Notes under the pieces: model-generated
The model's input: the letters and a program-made list of their open reading frames with translations, nothing else
What the model was told of the DNA's origin: nothing
Databases searched by the model: none
From: Chelonoidis abingdonii
Taxonomy: Eukaryota; Chordata; Testudines; Testudinidae
Length of the DNA: 64,000 nucleotides
Direction: 5' to 3'
NCBI RefSeq assembly: GCF_003597395.2
Contig: NC_133770.1
Span: 84,611,694 to 84,675,693, forward strand
Translations under genes and position numbers: made by a program
Part shown: in pieces, positions 12,076 to 23,530 of the stretch
Layout: every line of letters begins with the position of its first letter
Position numbering within the stretch: position 1 is the stretch's first letter

Positions 12076-12473
12076 CAGAGGTGGGCAAACTACGGCCCAT
12101 GGGCCCATCTTGCCTGGCCCTTGAGCCCCCCAACTGGGGAGGCTAGCTCCACTCCCCCACAGCCTCAGCTTGCCATGCCACCAGCGCTCTGGGCAGCACG
12201 GCTGCCAGACATGCTGCTCTGAGTGGCATGGTAAGGGGGCGGGGAGCGCATTGGATAAGGGGTAGAGGGTCCCGGGGGGCAGTCAGGGGACAGGGAACCA
12301 GGGCGGTTGGATAGGTGTGGGAGTCTCAGGGGGCCTGTCAGGGGGTGGGGGTGTGGATAGGGGTCAGGGCAGTCAAGGGACAGAGAGCAGAGGGGGTTGG
12401 ACAAGGTGGGGGGTCCTCCATACAGTTTTGGAATCCTGATGGGGCCCTCAGGCCAAAAAGTTTGCCCACCCTG
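12076..12473. mobile_element. hAT-type MITE in TOPBP1 intron 1
   Basis: Ends CAGAGGTGGGCAAACTACGG and AGTTTGCCCACCCTG are imperfect inverted repeats. Flanks ATGTATAG (12068-12075) and ATGTAAAG (12474-12481) match at 7 of 8 positions. The interior is G-rich on the plus strand with a CAGGG(G)-type minisatellite. Confidence 0.85.
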
Positions 12474-12849
12474 ATGTAAAGGATCAATACATCTCAGAGA
12501 TCATTCTCTCTGATGCAGAAACGGAGTCGCGGTGGAGACCAGGTATCTCTCGGCTTAGTTCTCTCTCCCTTTACTGCCTGGAGAGTTCGCTGGGGCTACA
12601 AGTAACGATACAGGGTAGGCTTAAGCACAACATCCTCCACATCAGCTCTGCTGAGCTCAGGACAGAGAGATAACACAATCCCGGGCTGCACTATCTTTCC
12701 CTGGATCTCCTTTACCAGAGGAGTCCCTGATCAGCACGTCACCACTGGGCTTTCCCGCAGGACACCGTGATCGGGCCCTAGGTGCTCAACTTCTTACAGA
12801 AGCTTCGTTCACCACAGTACAACGTAAAACATGGATTACGCGCCTCCCC

Positions 12850-13860
12850 AGGAAACCCCCGGGCTGCACAAGCGAACAAGGAACACCCCGCAGCGTTCCC
12901 CAGCGGCTGACAGCCCGACCGGGGGCTGAAACGCGCCCTAACGTTGCTTTCCGAACTGGCTCTCTCCGAAGGAGCCACTCGGCGGGCGGGCACCGCTCCC
13001 CGGACGCTCCGGGAGGGGGGGGGGAGGGGCAGCAGAGGGGGAGCGGAGTCCCGGCGCGGTACCTGGGAAGTGGGCAGGGCCCCTGCGAGGCGAGCGCCCC
13101 TCCCCGCGCGACACCCTCACGAAAACTCCACAGGGGGGAGAGGGGGCGGTTCACTCGCGTGCGCAACAATCACACGCGCTGCGGCACGTCACGCGCGTCA
13201 CGATTCTCGCGCCTGCCACGCGCCCCCTTAGATCTGTCATCTCAGACCCTTCCCGCCGCGCTGTGCTGGATCTCGCCGGGAGCCCAGAAGTGTCGGGGCC
13301 CCAGGAGAGCGGGAAGGTCATTCCGGGGCGGCTAGAGGGGAGAGTGGGCTCGGGGAAGAGGGAAACTGACGTTGTGGATGATGCGGCTTCTCACCCACTG
13401 GAGTGGGCTCGCTCCCGCAAGTACTGCCAGTCCGACCGGTAACCCAACGCGGGCGGGAAGACAGCTAGACACACTGCGCAGGCGCGCCAGAGGATGCTAA
13501 GAGGCGCAGGCGCATGCTCATTCCTATCACGTGACCAAGTCCCGCAGGACAGGCGCATCTCTTAAAGGGCAAGCCTCTGCGCCTTTAGCTTCCTCGTATA
13601 CAGCTGGAGCGCGCGCTTCTTGTCTTCGGCTTGCACGAGGGGTTCTGTGCCGCTAGCTGCCCGTTCTTCTCCCAGCGCTTGCGTCACTAGCTTCTGCCCG
13701 CGTGACTGAGCCGCCGGCGGCGCGGCGCCCCCGGATGCCTTCCTGCCACTTCCACGCCTGCTGCAGCCTCGGCTCCCGCGCGCCCTGCTGGGAGTGGGGG
13801 CGAGTCGTGGCGCGTGGCTGTAACGGTCGCTGGGCCAGGTGGGGAGCGGTCTCATGGGGC
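12850..13860. promoter_or_regulatory. CpG island and presumed TOPBP1 promoter
   Basis: This stretch is GC-rich and dense in CG dinucleotides, unlike the AT-rich flanks, and holds the candidate first-exon donor. Sites seen by eye are an NRF1-like TGCGCAGGCGCG at 13475-13486, a GCGCATGC at about 13510-13517, and a palindromic TCACGTGA (USF/MITF-type E-box) at 13527-13534. No TATA box is evident, as expected for a housekeeping gene. The island extends about 600 bp beyond the TOPBP1 side, so a divergent transcript is possible, but no recognisable plus-strand gene follows. Confidence 0.7.
13063..13250 (-). other. TOPBP1: Candidate non-coding first exon of TOPBP1 (5' UTR)
   Basis: On the minus strand CTTCCCAG is followed by GTACCG, a good splice donor, with the last exon base at 13063. 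It lies in the CpG island upstream of the first coding exon, whose acceptor at 11845-11846 leaves only 7 nt of 5' UTR before the ATG, so an upstream untranslated exon is required. The transcription start (right edge here) is not visible and is a guess. Confidence 0.5.
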
Positions 13861-14027
13861 TCGAGGTGTCAGCGCCTGGCTGCTTCCAGTCCCGCAGCAA
13901 TGGCCGCACCCACTCAAGCCAGCCCGCTGGCGCCCTGCTACAGGAAGGGCAGCAGAAATCGCATCCCTCCAATTTTGCTACCAACAGCTGCCTCCGCCGT
14001 GCAAACACGGTCTTTTTTCTACCCGTC

Positions 14028-14580
14028 AGAACTTGCTACCACCTGGTCGGGTAGCGAATTCAGAGGGAATTTAACAACCGGCAGAGTTTGCTGTTTTTGG
14101 CTAATTTGCAGTTGATTTATTTGATTATTGAGGCGCTGTTTCATTTTGTGTGCGAGTACGTATAAAGGGAGGTGAGAGTTGGGTGTGTGGCGGACAGACA
14201 TGAGCCCAACTTGATACCATAGGGGCCCATTTGATTTATTTTATTTGCCTCCTTGTTTATTTGCGATTGATGTATTTGATTATTGAGGTGTGTTATCTAG
14301 TTTTGTGGGTGAGTATGTGTAAAGGGAGGTGAGACTTGAGCACAGACCAGATCCAATCAAAGGGCTACTTTCAATGGTAGCAAATTGTGCCAACTTGGCA
14401 CTATCTGTCAGACTTTGCTACACATGCACCAGTGGTCCAGGAATAGCAAATTTGGAGGGATAGGGACAACCGACAGAATTTGCTACCTCCTTGCTAATTT
14501 GCAAATGATTTATTTGATTATTGAGATGTGCTGTCTAATTTTGTGTGTGGGTACATATAAAGTGAGGTGAGACTTGGGTT
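14028..14580 (+). repeat. Imperfect repeat of three related units beside the TOPBP1 CpG island
   Basis: The block TTTATTTGATTATTGAG followed by a TTTTGTGTG(T/C)GAGTA-type stretch, a TATAAAGGGA-like motif and GGTGAGA occurs three times, starting near 14114, 14269 and 14507. Units 1 and 3 also share a left half containing CAGA(A/C)TTGCTAC and AACCG(G/A)CAGA; unit 2 lacks it. It starts where the CpG island ends. The origin is unknown. Confidence 0.75.
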
Positions 14581-14589
14581 AGGGTTATT

Positions 14590-16198
14590 CTATTCATACA
14601 GACACCATTCTAGCATAATCCTAGCTTGGGCTCTATACTAGGGGTATCTAAAGCAATACTTTTTTGATAGTCGAATTAAATGTTAGGGGCTTTCTGCCAG
14701 TATATGGTAGGTGAATAAATATTTGACTGGGCTGGTAAATATTCATGCCAATATTATGTACATAGATATTAACTTAAAGGAATATCAAATACACAGTGTA
14801 TGGGATACACATATTGTAGATCTCTATCTTTCAGACTCTGTACAGAAGAATTTTTTTTAAAAAGACCCCACGACATTCTGCAATTTCATGCACCCTGCCT
14901 TTAGTAGGGTTAAATCTGGAAGTATATCAGATGTCTTTTTACAAGGCTGAATTTCTTGCTGAAAAGAGAATGATGAAGAGAACCTGAATCTGGAAATCAC
15001 CATCATTGCCACCAAGACTTCAGAGTCACATGGTAATTATTGTATTTTAAAACACAATGAAGCAAAAAGTTCAGTGCAGTAAGTGAATGCAGTTGGCTAT
15101 AAAGCCAACATGTTGGTACATAATGAAGTTCTACTTCACATTTGTTTAATGTTGTTTTTCTCAATGTGATTTCCTAAACAAATTGAAAAAATTAATTCCA
15201 TCATGTTAAACCACATTGATCCCCAGTTCATCAACAGGGTTCTGATCTTCACTTCTACAGCATAGACCTCAACTCTGCAGTTAGATTAACCAGTAGCAAT
15301 AGTAGGCTGTTTTCCTCTATAATGTGAACTAGAATGGGATGAGACATACATTCTGTCATTGGGTTTCACCAGTATTTGCTCATAACAGACAAATGGAGAG
15401 ACAAAGGACTCCTGGATTCAGGCTCTATAGGGGAGTGTTCTCTAGCAGTTATAAACCATTCTGCTCCTAGGCTCTGCAACCCCTTCCCCTTCTGCTCATA
15501 TCCAAGCCCCATCCTTTGGTTCTTGCCCCCCCCCCCCTTCCCCACTCTACAGCTATAGTGCCTCACCAAACCGCCTCTGCTCCAGTCCACGAGTTTCTGT
15601 CCCTTCTGTGCTGCTCCCACACCCTCAGCTTCTACAACCTCCTATTCTGTACACATTTCTCACCTCTCTCCATTCCAGTGTGTTATCTTCTTTGTCCCCA
15701 CTGCCAGGGCACCAGGAAGGGGAGCAGAGAACAAAGAAAAGGCAGTCTACCTGTTCTCAGTTCCAGTACCTGGCAGATGAGGAGACACCTGAAAGAAACC
15801 CGAACCTTGAAATTTTACCAAGCAAATTAGAGATCCTCAGCCCAAGAGCTCACAGAACCCTGTCCCCTGATGTCAGACCAACAAGCTACAGGTCCCAAGT
15901 CAGCAAGACTCCTCCTGCCTTGACATCAGACCAGCTACCTAAAAGTTGAACCAGTGGACCCTCACCAAGGCCTATATCTTTAACCCGGTGTAGCAAGCAG
16001 TGGCCACTGCGCTAGTAAACTTCACAGAGGTCTGCATGTTGACCTCAGATCTGCATGCTAGAATTGCTGAGCCACAGGTCTCAAAGTCACCATCTGACTC
16101 TAGCCAAGCAAGCTAGATGTGGCAAGTCAGTGACCTCACAGAAGCTCATACCTTGACATCAGTCCAGAAAACAAGGCTCTGAGCCAGTAATTATCAGA
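14590..16198. other. Intergenic, no gene recognised
   Basis: The left half is AT-rich unique sequence, with a poly-C run near 15530. From about 15800 to 16190 the text repeats loosely similar phrases (AGCAAGCTAGA, CACAGA, GACATCAG), also seen at 16900-16960, which suggests a decayed internal repeat around the LTR. No homology to a known gene was seen. Confidence 0.4.
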
Positions 16199-16873
16199 TG
16201 TGATAGACCCAGGCCAACTGGGAACAGGAGAGTGGTAGAAGGGAAATATACCAGCCACTGGATAAGCAGTTTTCTGTTCCCTGAGTGACCAGAGCAGGAT
16301 CTGCTCCAGACTAATGAGAACACCTCACTCCAATTAACCTGCTAAGAGTCAAATGAGGCTGTTAAGCACCTGACTCTAATTAAGGCCACTCTGATGCTAT
16401 AAAAGGGCTCACTCCAGTCAGGCCAGAGGAGAGGAAGTGTGTGCAAGGAACTGGGAGCAAGAGGTGTGCAAGAAGCTGAGAGTGAGTAGGCATACTGCTG
16501 GAGGACTAAGAAGTACAAGCATTATCAGACAACAGGAGGAAGGTCTGGTGTTGGGGTCAAAGAAGGTGTTGGGAGGAGGCTCTGGGGAAGTAGCCCAGGG
16601 AGTTGTAGCTGTCGTGCAGCCTTTCCAGGAGGCACTCTAGACAGCTGCAATCCACAGAGCCCTGGGCTGGAACCTAGAGTAGAGGGTGGGCCCAGGTTCC
16701 CCCCAAACCTCCCAACTCCTGATCAAGCACAGGAGGAATTGATCCAGACTGTGGCTTCTACCAGAGGGAAAGGTCTCTGGGCTGTTTTTCTGACCCACAG
16801 GGTGAATCTGTGAGGCGAGCAAATCCGCCAATAAACGCAGGACCCACCAAGGTAGAGGAGGAACTTTATCACA
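16199..16873 (+). mobile_element. LTR of a Gypsy/ERV-type retroelement
   Basis: The segment starts TGTGATAGACCC and ends TTTATCACA (TG...CA), with a promoter-like CTATAAAAGGG near 16398 and a CCAATAAACGC polyadenylation-like motif near 16828. It resembles an LTR common in turtle genomes (from memory). No clean target duplication is visible and no coding region follows, so it is a solo or truncated copy. Confidence 0.6.
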
Positions 16874-17439
16874 TAGAGGACTGTGCCTTGTCAGCAGCCC
16901 AGCAAGCTAGACATGCGGAACTAGAGAGCTCACAGAGCCATGAACCAGACAACTCAGTCAAGCACCCTGGACTCGAACTGTTTGGAGCTGGGGCATGGAC
17001 GAGGGTAAACTGGCCAAAGTTCTACCTGGACAAAACTAAGGCAAAGATGGTAGGTTGGGGGTAAAGATAGACCAACAAAATGAACTTTTGTTATAGAAAG
17101 ACAAAGGCAGAATTAAAAATTCCTCCAAATTACAAGTCAAAGTACAAAAAACATAGCAAGTGCTATAATAGAAACAGATGGAATTGCTAAAACCAATAAC
17201 TACTTAAAATTTTTTTTGATGAGCATTAGCTATTAAAATACAAAATAAACAGCACAATGACGTGTTGCACAATGATAATATAGATAAATGACAAAGTATT
17301 CAGAGTAATTAATAGAAATAACATTTTTAAAGGAGCAAAACTATAATTAAAATAGATTACAAGGAAGAGGGTGCAATTCAGGGAATCACAGCAGCAGATA
17401 AGACAAATTTGTGAACTATTATGACATATGGTGGTAAGA

Positions 17440-17537
17440 GACTCTTTTAAATACTAAAAATGTGTGATGCAGAGTTTGAGGGAATGTAGGTAAAATATTT
17501 CACTGCATCAAGTCTCCTGTAGCAGTAAAGTAGCACC
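17440..17537 (+). repeat. Copy 1 of a ~100-160 bp repeat (see 18974-19150)
   Basis: GACTCTTTTAAATACT, TGTGTGATGCAGAGTTTGAG and AAGTCTCCTGTAGCAGT run in the same order as in the copy at 19031-19137. It ends exactly where the GC-rich insert begins. Confidence 0.75.
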
Positions 17538-18973
17538 AGGGGCAGCAGGTTTGTATATTTTTTGGTGGTGTCCAGAGCACGTCCAAGAGAGTTTTTTTTG
17601 CTATGGGAAGGGGTTTGGGGTCAGTACCGAGTTTACAATGGTGCCATGGCACCAGGACCACACTGGAAAGGGGCCTCTTATGGACCTCTCTAACCCATCC
17701 ACACAGCCGGGTCTGGCCCCTCACCCGGGGCAGTCAAGCACCCAGGCCTTGCTGTGTGGGCAGTTCTCAGCAGGTTCCACTTGCTTGTAGGGGCCTCATC
17801 ACCCAGCAGCTGGGGTCCACAATGCGGGCTGGGCAGGGTCAATGGGCCAATGGGTGTGGCTGTGCCAAGTGGGATCTCGGGAGTCACATCTCAGGAAATT
17901 GGCCCCACTCCCCAACATTGCTCCAGCTTTGAGCTATCTCGGCTGCCTGGAACATGTAGGGCCCCACCTGCCTCCCCGGGGGCAGAGCCAACTGGGACTG
18001 GTGCAGTGGCCAGGCCAGTCTCAACCAGTCACAGGGGATGGTGCAGGGGGGCTCAGCTGGGTCCTGCCAGACATGTGGATCCCGAGGGAGCCTGGCCCAG
18101 GCAGGCAGGCCCTGCTCCTGCTCCAGCCTGGCTGATTGCACTACTCCCAAGGGATTGGAGTTTTCCTGCCCCAGGACCAGCCCTGGCTGTACTGCTGGCT
18201 CAGCCTGGCAGACACAGTCACCTCCCATTAGGGCTGGCTATTGTGGCCAGGAGTCAGGATGTGGAAGAGTAGGTTTCTAGGGGATCTGCGGGGGTGTTGG
18301 GCAGTGAGGGAGTGGGAGGTGCTCAGCAGTGGGGAAGGTTTGCATGTTTTAGGGTGATAGGGTGTGGGGGGCTTTGGGAGGCACTGGGCAGTAGGGGGTG
18401 GGGAGATCTGTGTGTTGGGGGGCTGTGCAGTGGGTGTGGTGTGTGTGCTGGGGGGCTGGGAAGTGGGGGGGTTGTGTGGGGCACTGTGCAGTTGCGGGGG
18501 CACAGCATAGGGGTTTGTGGGGGTCTCTGGGTTGTGTGGCACTGAGTGTAGGGCTCAGGGGTGCTGGGCAGTGGGGTAGTATGGTGTGGCATGGGCTCGC
18601 CCCCCGAGGGGAAGAAGCATGAGGGCAGCGGACGGCTAGGCGGGCCAGTGTGCATCCGATGGCTGCTGGTTTGTAAACAGTGTCCTTGTACTGGGCTAGG
18701 TGGAACGGGGCTGTCCCTGCCATGCCATGCCCCATCTCCCATTGCCCCCGGCAGCCCCTCACTTTGAGGACTCTGCCACCCCACACCCAATGTTCCCATT
18801 TCCCCCGTGGGGCCCACAAATATGTTTAGCACTGGGGCCACAAAAGGTAAATCTGGCCCTGTTTGGGGTGCAGGCTCTGGGAGGGAGTTTGGGTGAGGGG
18901 TGTGGGCTCTAACCGGGGGCAGGGCATGGGGGGCAGGGATGGGGGGCAGCTGTGTGGCCTCTAGGAAGGAGTT
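17538..18973. repeat. GC-rich insert with G-rich minisatellite
   Basis: It begins AGGGGCAGCAGGTTTGTATA, a motif like the ends of hAT-type non-autonomous elements, and has AAATCTGGCCCTG near 18860, which could be the opposite end. Between 18290 and 18600 it is a degenerate minisatellite of GGGGGCTGTGCAGTGGG-like units on the plus strand. Several long open frames there are composition artefacts. Confidence 0.5.
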
Positions 18974-19150
18974 TACCACCTCAGCACATTATATAAGAAA
19001 GGAGCTGCAGTGGCTTCATATAAACTGATAGACTCTATTTAAATACTCAAAATGTGTGAGGCAGAGTTTGAGGGAGAGAGTGTATGTACAATATTTCACA
19101 GTATTAAGTCTCCTAGCTGTAGCAGTGAAGTGGCACCTCAGCACTTATAT
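18974..19150 (+). repeat. Copies 2 and 3 (partial) of the ~160 bp repeat
   Basis: CACCTCAGCAC followed by TTATATAAG occurs at about 18974 and 19133, framing a unit of roughly 159 bp that includes the segment duplicated at 17440-17537. The arrangement is a tandem duplication whose first copy was split by the GC-rich insert. Confidence 0.65.
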
Positions 19151-20363
19151 AAGACAGTCTAGGAATTGGGATGCCGGTGCCTTTAAGAACACAGCCCCAG
19201 CAACCTGCTCTCTGCTCTGGAGCTGACATGTGAGGTGGAGGTTCTTAGGGCAGGCATGGGGGTTTCTGGCAGGGGAGTGAGGAGGCGAGCACAGTGATTT
19301 CCCTACATCCCCCCTGAATTTCCCCAACATCTCCCCCCCCCCCAGTTTTGTGAGCTACTTATATACCAATTCAGTGACTGTTTGGAAATCTGAATTTAAA
19401 CTGAAACATTAATACACACTTTAAAAGCTTATACAGTGTATGATAAAATATGTGTAATAGATTTGAAAAGTATGAACATAGACTTGCTTCCTTATACAGC
19501 TGTTTTTTATGATGCCAGTGCATTCATTCTGGTGATGTTGGCCAACCTAATAATTTCAAATGATGATTTGTAAGCAAAGTCTAAATGAGCTCTCCCTGAC
19601 AGCTAGTGATGAGCTGGGGCTGCAGGGAAAGGTTTCAGGACCAGATTATATTTACGTTCATACCTAATCTACCTAGGTATCCAGCAAACAGAGCTGTGTT
19701 GCCCAAGTGATAGATTTTGGCTGGGGTTGGGTTACAAACCACTTGAATGTGGGGGGAATGAGGGATGAAATTTTGTTCTTATTGTATGAGTAAAGGGCAG
19801 TAAAACTGTAGCCTGTGATGATTTGAAGACATCAAGAGAGGGTGGGGACCTGCCCCTCTCCACTGTTTAAAGACAGAGCTGATTAGGCTCCATAGATGGT
19901 CACTTAACAGAACAAAAGACTACTGCAGCTGAAATCACTGACAATCAGGTCTAAGTGCTTAGTCCTGTTGTGGGGACAGTGTTCTTGTGGGGACAGTGTT
20001 TTTGTGTAAGAGACAACCCAGACCGCACTAGCGGAGAGCGAGGTTCTCGCACTGAGAGCTCAGCTGAAATCACCGAGAGCTGGTGGAACCTCAAGAGACC
20101 AACTCGCTAAGGTCACAGTGGCAGGTGGCAGCTGAAGGTGACTGTGCAGGGCCATTGGCAACAGAGTGGTGGAGTGAACTGTGGCACAACGAACAGACGT
20201 GGCCAGAGCGAACAGTGAGCAGCTGGAGGAACAAGCAAAGTGCCTTTTTATCCCCTACCTGGAAGGTGTACTCACGTGAAAGCACCTCTGAACTCGGAGT
20301 CTCCACTGACCAAGGACAACCCAGGGAGTGGAGTGCGGTGGAGGGAAAAGTGAGGGGCATGTT

Positions 20364-21301
20364 TGTCATAAACAGATAGTTAAGGGTTAATGTCTCTTTT
20401 ACCTGTAAAGGGTTAACAAGCTCAGTAAACCTGGCTAACACCTGACCAGAGGACCAATCAGGAGACAAGATACTTTCAAATCTCGGTGGAGGGAAATCTT
20501 TGTTTTGTACTGTTTGTCCCTTGTTCTCTCTGGGGTCTGAGAGGGACCAGACATGTATGCAGGCTCTCCAAACTTTCTGGAAAAGTCTCTTCTATTCAAT
20601 ACGGTAAGTACTAGATAGAAGGCGGATTAGGCATTTGTTTGTTTTCTTTATTGCAAATGTGTATTTTGCTGGAAGGATTTTAATTCTGGTTGCTGTAACT
20701 TGTATATTATGTTAGGGGAAGAGGAGTCCCTCTAGTCTCTATAAACTGAAAGACCCTGTAACATTTTTCCATCTTGATTTTAGAGACAATTTTTTTTTAC
20801 TTTTTCTTTCTTTAATTAAAAGCTTTAATTTTTAAGAACCTGATTGATCCCACTCCTTGGATCCTAACACAGAGAGAAATTAACCTTTCCTTCCCCCACC
20901 AATCCCTGGTGAGTTCAGAGCCAGGAATAAAAAAGTCAGTGTCTCTCTCTCTCTCAGGGAGAGTCTGGGAGGGGGAAAGAAGGGGGGGAAGGTGAATTCC
21001 TCTCTGTTTTAAGATTCAAGGGGTTTGAATCACAGTGATTCCCCAGTGTAGCCCAGGGAGGGGAGAATCTGGGAGGAAGAAAGGAGAAGGGAATGGTTTA
21101 TTTCCCTTTGTTTTAAGACCCATGGAGTTTGGGTCTTGGGTCCCCAGGGAAGGTTTTGGGGGACAGGGAATGTACCCAAACACTATATTTTGGGTTGGTG
21201 GCAGAGTGATAAGATCTAAGCTAGAAATTAAGCTTAGAAGGGAACAGGCAGGTCCCCACTTTCTGCACACTAAAGTTCAAAGCGGGAAAGAGACCCTGAC
21301 A
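20364..21301 (+). mobile_element. Solo LTR (Ty3/Gypsy-type) with perfect target duplication
   Basis: 938 bp from TGTCATAAACAG to AGACCCTGACA, with TG...CA ends, flanked by perfect 5-bp duplications ATGTT (20359-20363 and 21302-21306). The AATTAAAAGC region near 20815 may be the polyadenylation area. No internal sequence or second LTR is present, which fits LTR-LTR recombination. It resembles LTRs of abundant turtle Gypsy elements (from memory). Confidence 0.88.
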
Positions 21302-21526
21302 ATGTTAAATAAACATTTTGTTTGTTGGATTATATTTTGGTCACTTTGCTCCAGAATGCTAGATTTGTGACTGGGAATGGAAACTTATATAAATATGTTT
21401 CCTAGTAGGGCAAGATTTTTAAAATGCATTATTTGCCAAGGTTGTTAGCAATAATGTGAGATATCTTGAGAGGTCATTATACTGGGGAGTTTCTGTACTA
21501 AACATTTTTATTATAATTAATTTTTA

Positions 21527-22722
21527 CATAAGAATGGTCATACTGGGTCAGACCAACATGTCTTACAACAGTGGCCAATGCCAGGTGCTTCAGAGGGAAT
21601 GAACAGAACAGGGAATCATCAAGTGACCATCCCCTGTTGCCCATTCCCAGCTTCTGGCAGACAGGCTAGGGACACTCAGAGCATGGTATCACATTCCTCC
21701 CCATCCTGGCTAATAGCCACAGATGGACCTGTTCTCCAGGAATTTATCTAGTTCTTTTTATAATCCTGTTATAGTTTTGGTCTTCACAGCATCCCCTGGC
21801 AACGAGTTCCCTGGGTTGACTTTATACTGTGTGAAGGAGTAATTCCTTTTTTTTCTTTTTAAACCTGCTGCCTATTAATTTCATATGGGTGGCTGCTAGT
21901 TCTTCTGCTATGTAAGATTAAATAAAACATTTCCTTATCACTTTCTTCGCACCAGTCAAGATTTTGTAGACCTCTATTCATATCCCCTATAGTCATCTCT
22001 TTTCTAAGCTTGAAAATTCCAGTCACTTTTAAATCTCCTCCTGGGTTGCATTCCCTGATATTTTAGTTTGCCCATCTCTGTACCTTTTTCCAATTCCGAA
22101 TATATAATTTTTTAGGTATGGAGTGACAGATCTGCAACAGTATTCAAGGTGTGACGTGAGCATGGATTTATGTAGAGGCACTAATGATACTTTCTGTCTT
22201 ATCATCTATCCCTTCTTAAGCATTCCAACATTGTGTTGCTGTTGTGACTGCTGTCACATTGAGTGGTATGTGTCAGAGAACTACCAGCCATGACTCCAAG
22301 ATCTCTTTCATGAGTGTTAACAGCTACTTCAGATAGCCATCATTTTGTTAATTATAGTTGAGATGCTTTCCTATGGCAGACTTTGCACTTTATCAAATAC
22401 TAATTTAATTGCCATTGCCCAGCACCCAGTTTTGTGAGATCCCTTTGTCAGCTCATTCCACAGTCTGCCTGGGACTTAACTATCTTGAATAGTTTTGTAT
22501 CGTCTGCAGATTTTGCCACCTCACTGTTTACCCATTTTTCCAGATGAATATGTTGAACAGTACTGGTCCCAGTACTGACCCCTCAAGGATAACACTATTT
22601 ATCTCTCCATTCTGAAAACTGATAATTTATTCCTACCCTTTGTTTCCCATCTTTTAACCAGTTACTGATCCATGAGAGGACTGCCCTCTTATCCCATAAT
22701 GGCTTACTTTCCAAAAGTCAAT
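21527..22722 (-). mobile_element. CR1 LINE, 5'-truncated, reverse transcriptase C-terminal part
   Basis: On the minus strand the sequence decodes to decayed CR1 ORF2: a phrase like QGSVLGPVLFNIF near 22550, then ADDTKL near 22505 (the catalytic box reads SADD), then the segment ending near DKFMEDRSING at about 21735. It ends at the CR1 3' region near 21527. Frameshifts and stops are numerous. Confidence 0.8.
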
Positions 22723-22864
22723 TTAAATTAAATACATTTCTTTTAATTTTTTTTTTTTTTTTAAGAAATCTAGATCTGTTGTGTTTTGGTGTAACTTGCA
22801 TTTTCCTTATGTTAAATTTGCATAATTCTAACAAAACATTTACTTTATTCTTATCTCTTTTATA

Positions 22865-23065
22865 TATCTCATTGGACCTGACACCCCCCCCCGTAAATTC
22901 GAACCCCCCCCTAATTTCAATTCCTGGGGAAACCACTGGGCGAGCGGTGAGTGGGGGACTGAGGAGGGATGCAGCAAGCCAGCGGCGGACCAGGGGGCGA
23001 GGAGGGGGCGGGACCTGGGGCAGAATGTCCCGATATTTTACTGTTGTGATCTGGTCACCCTTATG
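22865..23065. repeat. GC-rich MITE-like fragment
   Basis: A C-rich start (GACACCCCCCCCCG) leads to GGGACCTGGGGCAGAATGTCCCG and ends ATCTGGTCACCCTTA, which resembles the end of a common reptile DNA element. Ends are not well defined and no duplication was found. Confidence 0.3.
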
Positions 23066-23289
23066 ATCATTTTTCCATAGTGGTGATAATGCAACGTTGA
23101 CAATTTCAGTGTCTTTTCTGAATTCGTACCATGCACAGCCGTGTTTCCTTAGGAGCTCTTTATTTGATATTTTATTTTACTACCCCCAAACACAATGAGA
23201 AAATGAAAGTGTAAATTCACTGCAGAACTAAAGATGAAATTCCCGGGTTTTCAAAGTGGTAGAGAAAAATGGGAAGTTGAGTGCTTGGT

Positions 23290-23530
23290 ATGTAGACCTG
23301 GTACTTACCTCTCTGTAGAGTGCTGTCTAGAGCGGTCACAATGGAGCACTCTGGGATAGCTCCCAGAGGCCAATAACATCAAATTGTGTCTACACTACCC
23401 CCAAATTTGACCTGGCGATGTTGGGGAGGAGTACAGAAATAGATTTTAAGACCCCTTTGAGCCGACAAAAATGGATTAAATCGATCTAATGCTGCTAAAT
23501 TCGACCTAAACTCATAGTGTAGGCCAGGGC
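23290..23530. repeat. Interspersed DNA-element-like fragment
   Basis: GAGCACTCTGGGATAGCTCCCAGAGGCC, AAATCGATCTAATGCTGCTAAATTCGACCTAAACTC and AGTGTAGGCCAGGGCT are phrases I associate with a high-copy reptile MITE. There is no coding content. Class is uncertain. Confidence 0.4.

Noticed and set aside
13562..14115. Overlapping 137-148 residue open frames on both strands in the CpG island
   Set aside because: They arise from GC-rich composition, have no family resemblance, and mirror each other on opposite strands.
17600..18980. Several 100-218 residue open frames on both strands
   Set aside because: Low-complexity Pro/His/Gly-rich translations of a G-rich minisatellite; no conserved domain.
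20083..20379. 98-residue open frame before the solo LTR
   Set aside because: No domain or homology recognised, and its end overlaps the LTR start.
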